A stretch of 64,000 nt of DNA from Rhyacophila brunnea (GCA_022495005.1 JAGYXB010001075.1:186001-250000); one strand, 5' to 3'; shown: positions 9,528-21,005, numbered from the stretch's first letter. Made by a program: numbers and translations. The notes: a model not told the origin generated them from the letters alone.

Positions 9528-9902
9528 ATATTATTCTTCTCTTCTTATTGTGCCATCCCCTAGCGGAGGTCGGCCACCATCAAGGCGATCTTATCTTTGT
9601 CGTCTGCTACCCGGAACAGTTCGGTGGAGCTGCACTCGTACCAATCACGGAGGTTCTTAAGCCACGAAATGCGGCGCTGTCCTCTGCTACGCTTCCCATT
9701 GATCTTTCCTTGAATGACAAGTTGGGGAATGCTGTATTTTTGTCCTCTCATAATGTGGTCGAGGTAATGTAGTTTCCTGGTTTTGATACTACGTAGAACT
9801 TCTCGGTCCTTCCCCATTCGATTGAGAACTTCAACATTTGTCACCCGGTCAGTCCAAGGAATTTTAAGGATGCGCCTATACAGCCACATCTCGAAAGCTT
9901 CA
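9528..9902 (-). mobile_element. 3' end of a non-LTR retrotransposon (family 2)
   Basis: Minus-strand remnant of a reverse-transcriptase C-terminus. The translation includes FEMWLYRRILKIPWTDRVTN, then EVLNRMGKDREVLRSIKTRK, IMRGQKYSIPQLVIQGKING and a cysteine-containing RDWYECSSTELFRVA tail. The 3' end is a GGCACAATAAGAAGAGAAGAA tail. The copy is 5'-truncated after about 110 codons, with the reading frame still open. The same family occurs at 59728-60462 and, more decayed, at 10020-10320. Confidence 0.8.
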
Positions 9903-10019
9903 AGTCTCTATTATTCTAATAAAGTTATTAAGATCAGTGTGGTAGCATTGAATGATATATGTTGGAAGATTCGATAATGAATAAAAAGGAAGGTAACAAA
10001 CAGTACGCGATCTAATAGA

Positions 10020-10320
10020 ATCGTCATTCTCTGCTACGTATACCGTTGATCTTTCCGTGGATAATTTATTTGGGGACAGCTGGAAGTTTGTCCTCTTCTA
10101 TCGTTGCCTTATCTACTGTAGTTTTCTAATTTTTATGTGACGCAGAAAATCTTGTTTCTCGAGGACATTCATTAAGGACGTTAATATTTGTTTCTTTATC
10201 ATTCCAAGAATTTTAAGGATGCTTTCATAAAGCCACGTCTCGAAGGGCTCAATTCTCTAAAATTGATGAGACAACAACGAACCATACGCAGCCTCAAGTC
10301 TACTGTTGTCCTCTTACAAT
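10020..10320 (-). mobile_element. Decayed second copy of non-LTR family 2
   Basis: Heavily diverged version of the adjacent copy, same strand. Recognisable blocks on the plus strand are CGTTGATCTTTCCGTGGATA, a TTTGTCCTCT block, TTCCAAGAATTTTAAGGATG, AAGCCACGTCTCGAAGGGCT and ACGAACCATACGCAGCCTCA. It is riddled with indels, so it is much older than the copy at 9.5 kb. Confidence 0.65.
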
Positions 10321-10474
10321 TTGGCAGAAATAAGTAGCGGCAAGTATAAAGAATTGAAGAAAGCTAGGACCCACCCTGGCTTGCTGTATTCCTCATGATG
10401 ATGGGACTTTTAAAAATAGTATTTGATGATTAGTTTTAGAAAATTTAAATGGCAGCGACTATTCATGGTTTACA

Positions 10475-10663
10475 GAGAAATCGGTACAGTTCGCTTATGA
10501 GGAATACAGCGGAAAACACATTTTGAAAATACCCGATATACTGGATTATTTGTTAGTTGGGTTAGGTTAGGTTAGGTTAACCTAACAAATAATTCAGTAT
10601 ATCGGCTATTTTCAAAATGTGTTTTCCGCTGTATTCCTCATAACCGAACTGTACCGAGAAATC
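10475..10663. repeat. Hairpin MITE with 8-bp duplication and TTAGG-like loop, copy 1
   Basis: The element 10483-10655 (173 bp) is an almost perfect hairpin with arms of about 75 bp. The right arm inverted begins GGTACAGTTCGGTTATGAGG and the left arm matches with few changes. It is flanked by an exact 8-bp duplication, GAGAAATC, at 10475-10482 and 10656-10663. The apex contains TTAGG pentamer runs (GGGTTAGGTTAGGTTAGG), the insect telomere repeat. No coding capacity. An 8-bp duplication fits hAT, P or Merlin superfamilies; the GG start argues against typical hAT ends. Confidence 0.9.
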
Positions 10664-12075
10664 AATTAATTGTTATCTAGTTTAGATCCAAACTTCTAAC
10701 AAAAAATATCAGTTTTTCTCCTATCTTAAATTGAGCAAAGACCAAATAATGATATTATTGGAGTTACCTATTCGATTATTATTGTGAAAAACAATCTCTA
10801 ATATATTAACGTTAATTGTCAATAAAAATATAATACGGACACCTAAAAAAATCATTTTTATTTAATGGTTTTTTTATTACTAAGAACGATTAGACCCAAT
10901 CAAAAATTATGCTCTGATTTCATCGTCGAATTTTTAATTTTGTTTACCCCTCTGCCTTTTTTCTTTTAATCCATAGATATTGTCAATTCTATTTGATTTG
11001 ATATTATTGTTAGGAAATTGTAATAGAGAATAAACGAGGGTGTGCATGTAGTTTAATAGATACTGATAAAAACATGGGTCGGCGAAATGGTGATCTTATA
11101 CAGACGTATGTGGCAATGTAACTCCCAAGACTGAGAGAATTGCAATAATAATATCAAGACCTTTATCCAGCAAACTGATGATGGTAATAAGTATTTTGGT
11201 TTTTTTCTACCATTTTTTTAATTTGTTGAATTTTAAATGCTCTGTATTACTTGAGTTTTAAGTCGTATGCAAAGCTAAGTTATAAGCAAAGTGCCCCATT
11301 GAATAATCATTCGTTTCCGGTATGGTATCATTGTAAAAAAATAGAGCTTAAAAAGCTTCTTATTGGTTATTTATTAGTCGTCTATGTTTTAGGAACATGT
11401 ATTTCAGTTTAACACATTTTAATGATGCATATCGTTCGAACGAATCGTTCGTTCGGTTCCCACGGACGTTGTAAAGTTAAAAACGTAGGGTTAAAACGTT
11501 GCGTCACTTTGAACAGTTTAAACGTTATTTACGGGTTATATCCAGGCCGCAACGTAGATGGCGCCCGTTCGGTTTTTAACATCGCCCGAAGAGACTTCAG
11601 CTAAATTATGTGACGTTTCGTTTGTTTTCATTTAATTAAGACTCTTTGGCCAAGACTGCGTGCATTCAAAAAACCATTTTATTAAAACCACGCATGGAAC
11701 GCGTAAATTACTCCCACCAAAATGCTTTTCCCTCATTTCCTCACAGAAAATATCGTATAAATTCTACTAAACCCGGTGCCACATCAGTGATTTTATAGTC
11801 ACAAATTTAGTAGATATATATCGAAAAGACCAACAGGCACATGAAGCGAATCATCATAAAATGAATGCCATAAAAATCCATGGCAAAACAGAAGCTCTGT
11901 TTAGTTTGTTTGGAATAGCAACTCGCAAGGTGGTTATCTCCAATGTCCAACGTGGTCTACCAAAGTACCTCTATTATGGATTGGAAAAGACAAGATACGC
12001 AATTTGGACAGCTTTTAGTTAGATGAAGTGGGGTTCAAATACACATTTGGAATCAAATAAAAACTGCGTTGACCC
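10664..12075. other. No recognisable feature
   Basis: AT-rich spacer. A short CpG-rich patch at 11430-11590 contains a 60-codon ORF without motifs or plausible splice context, and is not called as a gene. Confidence 0.4.
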
Positions 12076-12553
12076 AACTTCTTCTTCTTCGATGGCGCTA
12101 CAGCTCAAGTCAAGCCCTGGCCTCCTCCACCGCCGTCCTCCAGCTGGAACGGTCCTCCGCACGTCTTTTCCAGTTCCTGATTTTTAGCAGCTGGTTGGCA
12201 TCTTTTGTGATGTTGTCACTCCATCGTGTGCGTGGCTTTCCCACTGGCCTTTTCCCCCCTGGCTTTCCTTCGAGGATCTTCTTCGGTATCCGTGACTCAG
12301 GCATGCGCTGGACATGGCCTGTCCAGTTTAGCCTCTGGAGTTTTATGAAGGTGGAGAGTTTTCAATCTTGGTATAAGCGGTATAGTTCCGTGTTGTACCT
12401 AATTCTCCACTCCCCGCCATCATTCATGGGTCCGTATATCCGCCTCAGGATCTTTCTCTCAAAGCAGTCCACCATTTCAGCTGCTTTCATATTTAGCGTC
12501 CATGACTCGCACCCGTATGCAACGACTGTGCTTATGACGGTTTTATAGAGCGT
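12076..12553 (-). pseudogene. C-terminal end of a non-LTR reverse transcriptase (family 3)
   Basis: On the minus strand the translation reads AYGCESWTLNMKAAEMVDCF, then ERKILRRIYGPMNDGGEWRI, RLNWTGHVQRMPESRIPKKI, a GKRPVGKPRTRWSDNI block and a WRTAVEEARA end, followed by a GAAGAAGAAG-type 3' tail. YGCESWTL and RPxGRPRxRW-like blocks are typical of the C-termini of several non-LTR families. A tryptophan codon has become TGA after LYRLYQD, so the copy is dead. It is 5'-truncated and differs from the families at 2.2 and 9.5 kb. Confidence 0.8.
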
Positions 12554-12835
12554 CGACCCAACATCGTGTGTGTTATTGTGTGTCTTGGCCCTAAGTTGAT
12601 CGCTTTTTTAACGATTGCCATATTGCGAAATGTAAATTCATACATGTATTCTAATATAGAACATGGAAGTTAATTTGTAATAGTCCTACATTTACCCGAA
12701 TTCACGCAATCAAGACTTCAAGAAAATAAACTATATTCGTATCCTTCACTATCTTTATCTTTATATCCACGAAGTACTAAATGCGCATAATAACAAAGTT
12801 AAAAATTCGACAATTATAACATTACATTACATGAC

Positions 12836-13195
12836 CATCTTTGATCCTAAGAGGATAATAATATTGGACCTCCACGGAGTAGAGGTTGTATTAACAGATT
12901 TTTGAGTACTGTTTGGTTATCAGGAATACAGCGGAAAACACATTTTGAAAATAGCCGATAAACTGAATTATTTGTTAGGTTAGCCTAACCTAACCTAACC
13001 CAACCCAACCTAACCTAAACTAACCGAAACTAACAAATAATCCAGTATATCGGGTATTTTCAAAATGTGTTTTCCGCTGTATTCCTGATAACCGAACAGT
13101 ACCGATTTTTGTTTTACACGAAAAGGATATTAGCCGCTTGACTCGCAGACATTTGATTTTGATTTGAGAATTTTGTCAGACCCAGGCTTCACACC
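12836..13195 (-). repeat. tRNA-derived SINE interrupted by a hairpin MITE
   Basis: Collinear with the SINE at 54775-54985: GGACCTCCACGGAGTAGAGG, TATTAACAGATTTTTG, then after the insertion TTTTACACGAAAAGG, AGACCCAGGCTTCACACCTG and GAGTCACGAC. The last two blocks are decayed versions of the tRNA-like box B region. The hairpin element 12905-13103 sits inside. The SINE is old and degraded. Confidence 0.6.
12897..13111. repeat. Hairpin MITE with 8-bp duplication, copy 2
   Basis: Element 12905-13103 (199 bp), same family as 10483-10655, flanked by an exact 8-bp duplication GATTTTTG (12897-12904 and 13104-13111). The right arm inverted starts GGTACTGTTCGGTTATCAGG. The loop is longer and carries degenerate CCTAA/CCCAA runs. 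The uninterrupted SINE at 54.8 kb gives the pre-insertion sequence (AACAGATTTTGTTTTTACG). Confidence 0.9.
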
Positions 13196-13270
13196 TGGAG
13201 TCACGACATTACACATCGACATGTTACCGCTAAGTAATACAAAAAAATTAACGTAGCTTTATAGACAATT

Positions 13271-13553
13271 ACTACATGACACTAATAGACGTTGCCAAAC
13301 AGCTGAAATGGAGATGGGCGGGGCACGTTGCTCGCCGAAAGGACGGCCGCTGGACAAATGCCGTCATCCAATGGTACCCAAGGGATACGAAACGGCCACA
13401 GGGTCGCCCTAAAAGCCGCTGGATTGACGAACTGGTAAAGTTCGGCGGAAATACGTGGCAGCGAATGACACAGGACCGAGAGAGTTGGAGAAAGCTTGAG
13501 GAGGCCTTCATCCAGCAGTGGATTGACCCTGGCTGATGATGATGACTACATGA
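13271..13553 (+). mobile_element. 5'-truncated RTE-like retrotransposon tail with 9-bp duplication
   Basis: Insert 13280-13544 carries only the last ~86 codons (KQLKWRWAGHVARRKDGRWT, then WIDELVKFGGNTWQRMTQDR and QQWIDPG) and the GGCTGATGATGATG end. The tail ORF is uninterrupted. It is flanked by a 9-bp direct repeat, ACTACATGA, at 13271-13279 and 13545-13553. The clean duplication and open tail mark it as one of the younger copies. Confidence 0.88.
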
Positions 13554-14629
13554 TTATCATACATACTTAATTAAACGTTTATTTGATTTTTGGGCTGTCA
13601 TCGTGTATTATCTCTTCTCTTTTACTTGACTTTTGAGGCTCGTTGCAGAAGCGATTCTGAAGAGATACCACAGTATAGTGTATCTACCTACTGTTATGTG
13701 TGCGAATGGAAACACGGCCTGAGTGTTCATTAAAATACTTAGCAATGTTTCACTTTTCCATGATATAGGATCGTTGCAAATCTTTTTGATTATCTTAAAT
13801 TTTGTCTATAGTCGAAAAATCAAGCCTGCTTTCCCAAATGGTCCAGTATCTGATCGGACTAATGCATATTATTTTTCAACCAATACGTTTTTATCTCTAG
13901 ACCTCAAATGATGTGACTAAATTTGACCTGTCTACTAATTGTCGACGTATAAACAGTTTTCATTGTCAATCGATTAAGAAATAACTTATTATGAACACTT
14001 GTAAAACCACTGGCTGAAGTAAGAAGCATCGCACACAAGTGTTTGTACTAAACTTGTAGCCATACCTAGTGGCGTTTCCGCCCCTGCGGATTATCCTGTA
14101 ATTTACAGCTGGCTTTCTAGACTAGTTAAGATTGTATGGTTAGATTTAGCCATTGTTTTGTTTGCTGTATCAACAAACGAATAATGAGCATTTTAAATGT
14201 CGGCGACATAATTAAATGTTTATGATACATGGCATTACTCGTTTTATTTTCATATTTTTTCGGATTAGTTTTTTTTGTGTGCGGCCACGCGAATGCATTA
14301 AATAAAAGATGTGATAAGTAACATTGAAATGAACATGCTTTCATTAACACGCGTTTTTACGGGAATATCAAATAATATTTTTCAAATTACATGTCAGAAG
14401 AATAAAGTGAAAATAGTTTACAACTTCCGTTTTCACTCCAGACCATATTATGAAGTTACCGAGAGAAGGTAATCTTAATTTTTTAAGAAATGGTTGCACA
14501 ATCATTTGCTAAAATCATTGGGTTTATGTTCTGAATAAAAAAAAATGAAAAAAGTCGTTTTTTTTTGTTTCGGCAGTGGTATAACAGGTGGAGATTTTTT
14601 TTGTAAGTATATATTATAATATACATATT
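13554..14629. other. No recognisable feature
   Basis: AT-rich spacer with no coding or repeat structure identified. Confidence 0.4.
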
Positions 14630-14750
14630 ATCCGATTAGATTTTTTTTAAATTATCATTTTTTTCTAATGGATTCAACTATTCCATTTAAGTCGTTTTTT
14701 GCGACCCGGGTTTCGCCTTTCGGCATCTTCAGGCGTCGTGTACACTATTA
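14630..14750 (+). repeat. Dispersed repeat with CGACCCGGGTTTCGCC motif, copy 1
   Basis: Contains TCTAATGGATTCAACTATTC and then GTCGTTTTTTGCGACCCGGG TTTCGCC and CGGCATCTTC. The same order occurs inverted at 53575-53680, and degenerate versions at 15300-15350 and 56785-56850. Nature unknown; a non-autonomous element end is likely. Confidence 0.5.
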
Positions 14751-15055
14751 TCATTTTATTGTTGTGCCACTAGGTACCAAAGAAAATCAGCGTAATCTTG
14801 TGAATTAGAGCTAGCATGGGATTCTAACCAGAACCCTCACAAATTTGGTTATAGATATTCAGCCACTACTCCTCAACAGAGAATATAATATTAAATATAA
14901 AAATATATTATTGTCAAAACACCACTTTTGAAAGCATGTCTCGGAAATATCATAAATACATTTCGACTGATTAATCTGCAAAACAGTTAACTGCACTTAT
15001 AGTTAAAACTGAGATTATGATGGCATTTTGTTATAAAGCATGTTTTATTTGCTCA

Positions 15056-15635
15056 CACAAAATTTCAAACTATATACATTACATATAAATTAATGCGTTA
15101 TCCGTTCTTCACACAAAACACCCAACTGCAGGTGCCAAATTTCCAACATCGTAAATGGAACAACTCCGGTCTTTATATAAATTTTCTTTATATATAAAAG
15201 GGAAACTAAAATAGCGTATTAAATCCTAGTGCATTTTTGGAATTATTAAATTCCGTTCGAAAGTTAAATTATTAAGTTTTTTCTCCTTCATGAACAATTT
15301 GCACAAATTTCCTTTTGAATCATTTTTTGCAACTAGGTCTCACCTTTTGGCATCAACGTTCACTATTCACATTATTTATATAGTAACAGATCGTGAAAAT
15401 ACACTATTCTTAAGTAAAAAAAAATATACACGCAAAATTTCAAACTCCTAGACCTATAAATTAATGCGTTATCCGTTCTTCACACAAAACACCCAACTGC
15501 ATTTTTGGAATTATTAAATTCCGTTCGAAAGTTAAATTATTAAGTATTTTCTCCTTTATGAACAATTTGCATTAAGTATATAGTAACCGATCGTGAAAAT
15601 ACACTATTCTTAAGTAAAAAAAAATATTCGGGCAT
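15056..15635 (+). repeat. Imperfect tandem duplication
   Basis: Blocks repeat in the same order: ATTAATGCGTTATCCGTTCT with TCACACAAAACACCCAACTG (15090 and 15461), GGAATTATTAAATTCCGTTC (15239 and 15506), and GATCGTGAAAATACACTATT with CTTAAGTAAAAAAAAATAT (15390 and 15590). The second unit lacks about 165 bp present in the first, including the CGACCCGGG-like motif copy at 15304-15350. Confidence 0.75.
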
Positions 15636-16725
15636 CGGAAAATCTGAAGTACTTTAGTTGTTTTATTCACTGTCATTGAGGTTAAACCATTTCGTCACCT
15701 CAATACTACAACTAGATAACTCTGATTTGGTCATTGTAGAGAAAATGAAATTTAAACTTTACTTGATTAACTTAAACGTAGGCTATAATTATTATATCAA
15801 ATAAAAATAAAAATTGTGTTTGTCTAATAGGGAACAAATAAGTAATCTTCAATTGTGTGAAAAAATATTGTAGATATAATATTTTATTTATTTAATGCAT
15901 TTATGGTTTTAAAGTTATCTAATACATATTTTCAAACACAAAATTAATACAGTTCCCATTAACTTCTGAGTTACCTAGTTCTATCATTTTGTAGAGAGGG
16001 AAATGTAGAGTCATATTCAATAGATATCTCAAAAACAGTGAAAAACAAGGTATCTAGTTGTGGTATTTAGGTGACGATATGTATTTGGTTTATAAAAAAA
16101 ACTATTTTTTTAGTTATTACACACATCTACTAAAGGCACACATTATATTAAAACACAACACTTGTCTTTTTATGTTGACTTTATGGTTTTACTGTTGGTT
16201 GCATAACAAAGTAAATTAAAGTAGTTTTACTTCACTTGCGGATGGGCTGCGCCTATTTGCACTGACTGGTCGGTGATGTGTATTTTTTTGTATTACATTA
16301 CATTATTTTCTGTCAATAGATATTATTAGTATACTGGAAATTGTGTACAATTACAATATGAAATTATAAAAAAAACAATATGTTAGTTTTTTTCACGTAA
16401 TTTATTTACTTTTATCAATACCAGTTTCACTTGTTGGACATTTTCAATCTGTAACAAAATTTTTCCACAAAAATTAGCTCTGGAAAACCCGTTTTTCATC
16501 ATTATTTGGTCCAACATCCAAGGTTGTTATTAATGTATGCATTATTTCATTATCAATATATGCCTGCAACACCACATCTCAAAGATCTTTTTTCATGGTC
16601 AACGTCTCAAAATCTCAATTACATTACAGTTAAAATGGACAAATCTTCCCCAAGAGGACTGAAAAAAATGTTACAATAATAACTTAAATTTAGTATTTTT
16701 TTTATTACCACGAACTGAATTTCCG
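15636..16725. other. No recognisable feature
   Basis: AT-rich spacer; no ORF or repeat recognised. Confidence 0.4.
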
Positions 16726-17626
16726 TTAAGAGCGTACTTCAGTGAAACGGGAAATAATTTTCAACAGTAGGTGCGACGAAATTTCTCACTAGTCGTCAAT
16801 CGGTGACCGACAATCGAGGTGTTTGCTTGAGGTGAGTTGGAAATACTGTCACCAGTTTGTGTACTCAAGTTTCGGATGAAACTATCCATACTCAGTATGT
16901 ATGGCCCAATAAACTTATTCCAAAAAAATTGTGATGATATCATCGCGAGTCGCTGTTCCGTGTACTCGCCAGTTGGTAGACAGTTGGTAGTATTCCAAAT
17001 ACTAGTAAGTATTTTGGAACAAGTTTCTATACTAAGTATTTTTTTATACTGGTAGTAAGTATACTTAGTCTTAAAAATCGACCAGTTTGGAAATACTGTC
17101 ACAAGTTTGTGTACTCAAGTTTCGGATGAAACTATCCATACTCAGTATGTATGGCCCAATAAACTTATTCCAAAAAAATTGTGATGATATCATAGCGAGT
17201 CGCTGTTCTGTGCACTCGCCAGTTGGTAGACAGTTGGTAGTATTCCAAATACTAGTAAGTATTTTGGAACTAGTTTCTATACTAAGTATTTTTTATACTG
17301 GTAGTAAGTATAGTTAGTCTTAAAAATCGACCAGTTTCCCCATCTCTAGTGTCTGCACGTCAATTTGTTTTGTCATGGCGTCGGATGAAAATAATCTTAA
17401 ATCGTGTAAAGATGACTAGAAAAACTTTACGTATGTACTTAAAAAAAAACATCTCAATGAATATACTATTATTATTAGTAATATAACAATAAACATAACA
17501 TTAAATTCACGCATGTTGGATTTTTATGACAAATTATATTTCGTTCGGCACGCGTCATTTGCACAAACTGCACATCGCCTAGCCACGATCTTTTTAGACC
17601 ATGCCTCAGCTGAAGTATAGCCTTAA
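16726..17626 (+). repeat. TTAA MITE family, copy C, enlarged
   Basis: About 900 bp between TTAA at 16726-16729 and 17623-17626. The ends match the family: GAGCGTACTTCAGTGAAACG at left and CTCAGCTGAAGTATAGCC at right. The excess length is an internal ~500-bp insert (16838-17337) made of two tandem ~250-bp units. The rest is collinear with copies A and B. Confidence 0.85.
16838..17337. repeat. Two tandem 250-bp units inside MITE copy C
   Basis: Unit 1 (from 16838) and unit 2 (from 17088) are over 95% alike by eye: both run from GGAAATACTGTCAC through CTCAGTATGTATGGCCCAAT and GATGATATCAT to AAAAATCGACCAGTTT. Each contains the internal inverted repeat TTCCAAATACTAGTAAGTAT/TTTGGAA. Unit-length ORFs here are by-products of the repeat. 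Confidence 0.85.
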
Positions 17627-17661
17627 TATTGATTCATTTCAGTACCAGGATAATATCCTAA

Positions 17662-18999
17662 TGTCACCGACAGGTTTTTCTGCCCCTGAGGGGGGCGCTC
17701 CCATAAGGAGTAGTGCTCCCCAGCCGCTCGGTCTGACCCTGGTAGTCAATGTGCCACCGATGGAATGATGACGACAAAACATTTCATATATATAAGTCCC
17801 GCGGTTTGCTCTGACAGGTCCCACGACTTCTCAGAGTGAACTGTGGATGGTTAAGTCGGTCACAGACCATGTAAATATAGGTAATAAGGTAAAGGGTTAT
17901 AAGATTAAAATGTTAATTAAATATACGTCTAGGTAAGGGGGTAATTAAATTAAATTAGATATAAAATATGATTTGGATGTAAGATAAATAGGTAATATAA
18001 ATTGTAATATAATAGGTAAATGTAAAAAAAATATGTAATGCAAAGGATAACGAAGTAATAAGGGGGGACTATAGATGGGCGTTAATGGTATATAGTAATT
18101 AAGGAATTAATGTAATTTAAGTAATATTAATATTAATCATATTATGTACATCGATATCACTATATGTTTGGTTGATAGACTGACATCCGTCAACCTTATA
18201 TAAATGTGTAGCATATGGCGGTATCGGTTTTGAATTGGTAAGAAATACGACCACCCCTAACAGATAAAAAGGCAAGATTATTAAATCCAAAGGCAGTCTG
18301 TTTTGTGGGTTCCGGGCGACGCCTTGTTGCCTCGGGACCCTTACGATCTCGTCTGCATAACTAATTAGAAATAATTAAGTTAATGTTAAATAATTAGTTA
18401 ATAATAATCAAGTTAATTTTTAAATAATAATATTCGAATTAATTTTTAATTAATCAGTAATAAATGTGGTTATTTTTGTGACTTCGGATATTAGTTGACT
18501 CTTGTTTATTGAGTCTTCGAACTGTGAACTTCGAATATTAATTGATTTGACTTTTCTTTTTCTTACTAATTGTGGTGTATGGATAATAACAATAAATCGA
18601 GTTTCTTTTAATTATTATAAACTTTGGGACTTTCGATACCAATGTGAATGATACTTTTGGACTATAATCCTTGATGATGGAATGCCATAAGGCCAAACAT
18701 ATTCTAATAACAATAAAATACGAGTTCTGAAGATTTCATCTGGTGTTTAGTTGACTTTGTGCCCCGTGACTTCTTGGTTACTCCACGTCCATGAGGTTCC
18801 TGCCTGTTCCTCCACATTAATGAACCTCCACTTCCAAGTGCCTGAGCTAGTCAGGAAGTCGGAGGCCTTCACTAAGTTGAATGCAACCTGATATATTATA
18901 GATTTCCTAGCTCATCCAGGCGGACCGTTAAAGCAAGCCAGACACGACGGTCTAATAAATAAATTCAGTTCTAAACCCAACTGATAACTTCGCGTTTTA
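17662..18999 (+). mobile_element. Possible solo LTR or LTR-leader of a retrotransposon (low confidence)
   Basis: Starts TGTCACCGACAGG, has a TATATATAAGT TATA-like box at about 17788 followed by a GC-richer leader, and near 18950 shows AATAAATAAA followed 50 bp later by TATTGGCGATC, a TGGCG-type primer-binding-like sequence. Those are the usual signposts of an LTR and its 3' boundary. No partner LTR, no gag/pol and no flanking duplication was found, so this could also be unrelated sequence. Confidence 0.25.
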
Positions 19000-20859
19000 T
19001 TGGCGATCTTTTTTATTCAACGAACTGGCGTTCTCAAAATTTCCCGTATACACAATTGCAATTCTCTCAGAACTTAGGCCAGTCAGCATTTTGATATACT
19101 TCACAACTAAAATTAAATATACAAAACATTACTATTCTTGTATATTTCATTGTAAAATGACATTATTACTATATCTTTCTACAGAATATTTTCATTAATC
19201 TCTGATTAGTTTTGACTGGTTCAATTCATCACTACGTCCCGCCTTGATAGGTCGGCAAGTTAGAACGCGGACTTCTTGTCGTAGAAACCCAGATTTATAT
19301 AGCACTAATTAATATAGCACGTCTCGCTTCGGTTAGTTTTTAAAAATCAATTAAACCCTGCCTAAACCAAACCACGATAGTTTTGTTATACTTATTTATT
19401 GTTACACATATTGTTGGTTCATTTTTTTCAATTCATTAAACTCTGCCTGAATCAAACTATAATAGATAAAAAAAACATTATTCTATCTATAAAATATCTA
19501 AAGTTATGTATGATTTAATTGCATAATTTCAGAATTTTTATATAAAGACGAGTATTTTTTGACTTTTATTTATTATGACTTGGTTTCGCAGGTTTTAATT
19601 GAATTTTAAAAACTAACCTACATTGTCTGTAAATTGTAGTCTTATTTCAATGAAAACATAATATACGTATGACTGACAAAGTTTAGTGTGCACTATTTAT
19701 GGCTGATATTAACAGCCTACCTCCACCCTTCGCCACTGATGTATCTGTACTAGGTATATTTGTATAAAACAGCGTATTAAAAATGTATGAATGATAGCAA
19801 CTCTCGCTATGATGTTGGTAAAGTTTGTAGCTGCAATTAGATTATAAAAGTGTTGGAATAGATACTTGGAAATCCAAACGCTTTAAGTGCCATCCACAAA
19901 TAGTCGGAAGATTACAAGTGGCTCTCGGGGAAGAGTGAAGCATAGGTTCTGTGCTTCACTGCTCTAACATATTTACAATAATTAATCCAGAAAATGTTGT
20001 CCTTAATTTACTGGAACGTCTTAAAGAATCCATTTTTAGAATTAACCTAGTGACGGATAAAAACAATGGTAAATAAGATTTCCTGAATTATTAATATTAG
20101 GTTTACTATAATTAATTAGTACACATCATCTTGTATTAAATTAATATTAGATATTACTAAATGACAAAATGATAAATGATCGAACAACAAGGTCTGACCT
20201 AATTAAACCTTACTGGATTCAAGTAAATCTTACCTAATCTAACTGAAGCAACTAAATGCCTTTCTTTCCACCAGCTGTCACGTCTACTTAGTTTTTTAGT
20301 CGTATATGTTTGGGAGTGTCTTGAGACAGTCCTAATTAATTCAAAAAAAAAAACACAATATATAATGCTTATACCACATAATTTAACGAGTGGGGTCGGT
20401 TTTGATTGGTAATTTATTTAATTTTTCTATTAATCCTTTCTATGCCGCAATTAATTAATTGATAGTAATTAACATAAGAATTGGTGTAATTAGGGCGTCC
20501 AAAGACGCTTTGGGCACTTAACCGGTTAACAATCTGGGTACTGTTTACTGTCCGGTATCACATGAAAATATTGTTAATATTTAATTATTATAAAAATGAC
20601 GTGATCTACGCATTAGTTTTAATGATTAAAATCCTTGTAGGTAAATCTCGTTTAACGTTATTTGTGGAAATGAAGTTGGTCTTGATCGATATTAAATTAT
20701 GTGGAATATAAACATAATATAAATTATTATTACAATGTTTTTCCACCGATAATGGAAAGCTAAAGAGTTTATAAAATCATTGTCACAAGAAAACCATTAT
20801 AATAATAATAACTTATCATCCAATTGATGGTCATCCATTTCAATCTTTATTTATTAACA
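19000..20859. other. Spacer with one inverted repeat and a lone hAT-like end
   Basis: Inverted ~30-bp arms lie at 19328-19360 (GGTTAGTTTTTAAAAATCAA) and 19588-19620 (inverted AGGTTAGTTTTTAAAATTCA), enclosing about 230 bp; likely a MITE. At 19708-19735 the sequence CAGCCTACCT...CCCTTCGCCACTG equals the right end of the hAT-like element at 35326-36168, but no matching left end was found. The rest is featureless. Confidence 0.45.
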
Positions 20860-21005
20860 ATTCTGTGGTTTGCCACAGGACCATATTTTTTTTGACCATG
20901 TACGATCCTAATAGCATCTTATGGGCCTCCACAGCCCACTACATTATAAGCCGATGCGTATACCGCTTGGCCATCTCGCGGGCGAAAATAATGCACGACC
21001 ATCAT
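20860..21005 (-). repeat. tRNA-derived SINE
   Basis: On the minus strand the head CGCGAGATGGCCAAGCGGTA followed by TACGCATCGGC is a tRNA Leu/Ser-like 5' half with a good box A (TGGCCAAGCGG). It is followed by GTGGAGGCCCATAAGATGCT and AGGATCGTAC, resembling the 12.84-kb SINE tail. Box B is not evident. It is a SINE, not a functional tRNA gene. Confidence 0.5.

Noticed and set aside
16761..17317. Two near-identical 70-75 codon ORFs and a 113-codon ORF on the other strand
   Set aside because: They fall in the tandem 250-bp units of MITE copy C and follow from the duplication; no protein motif.
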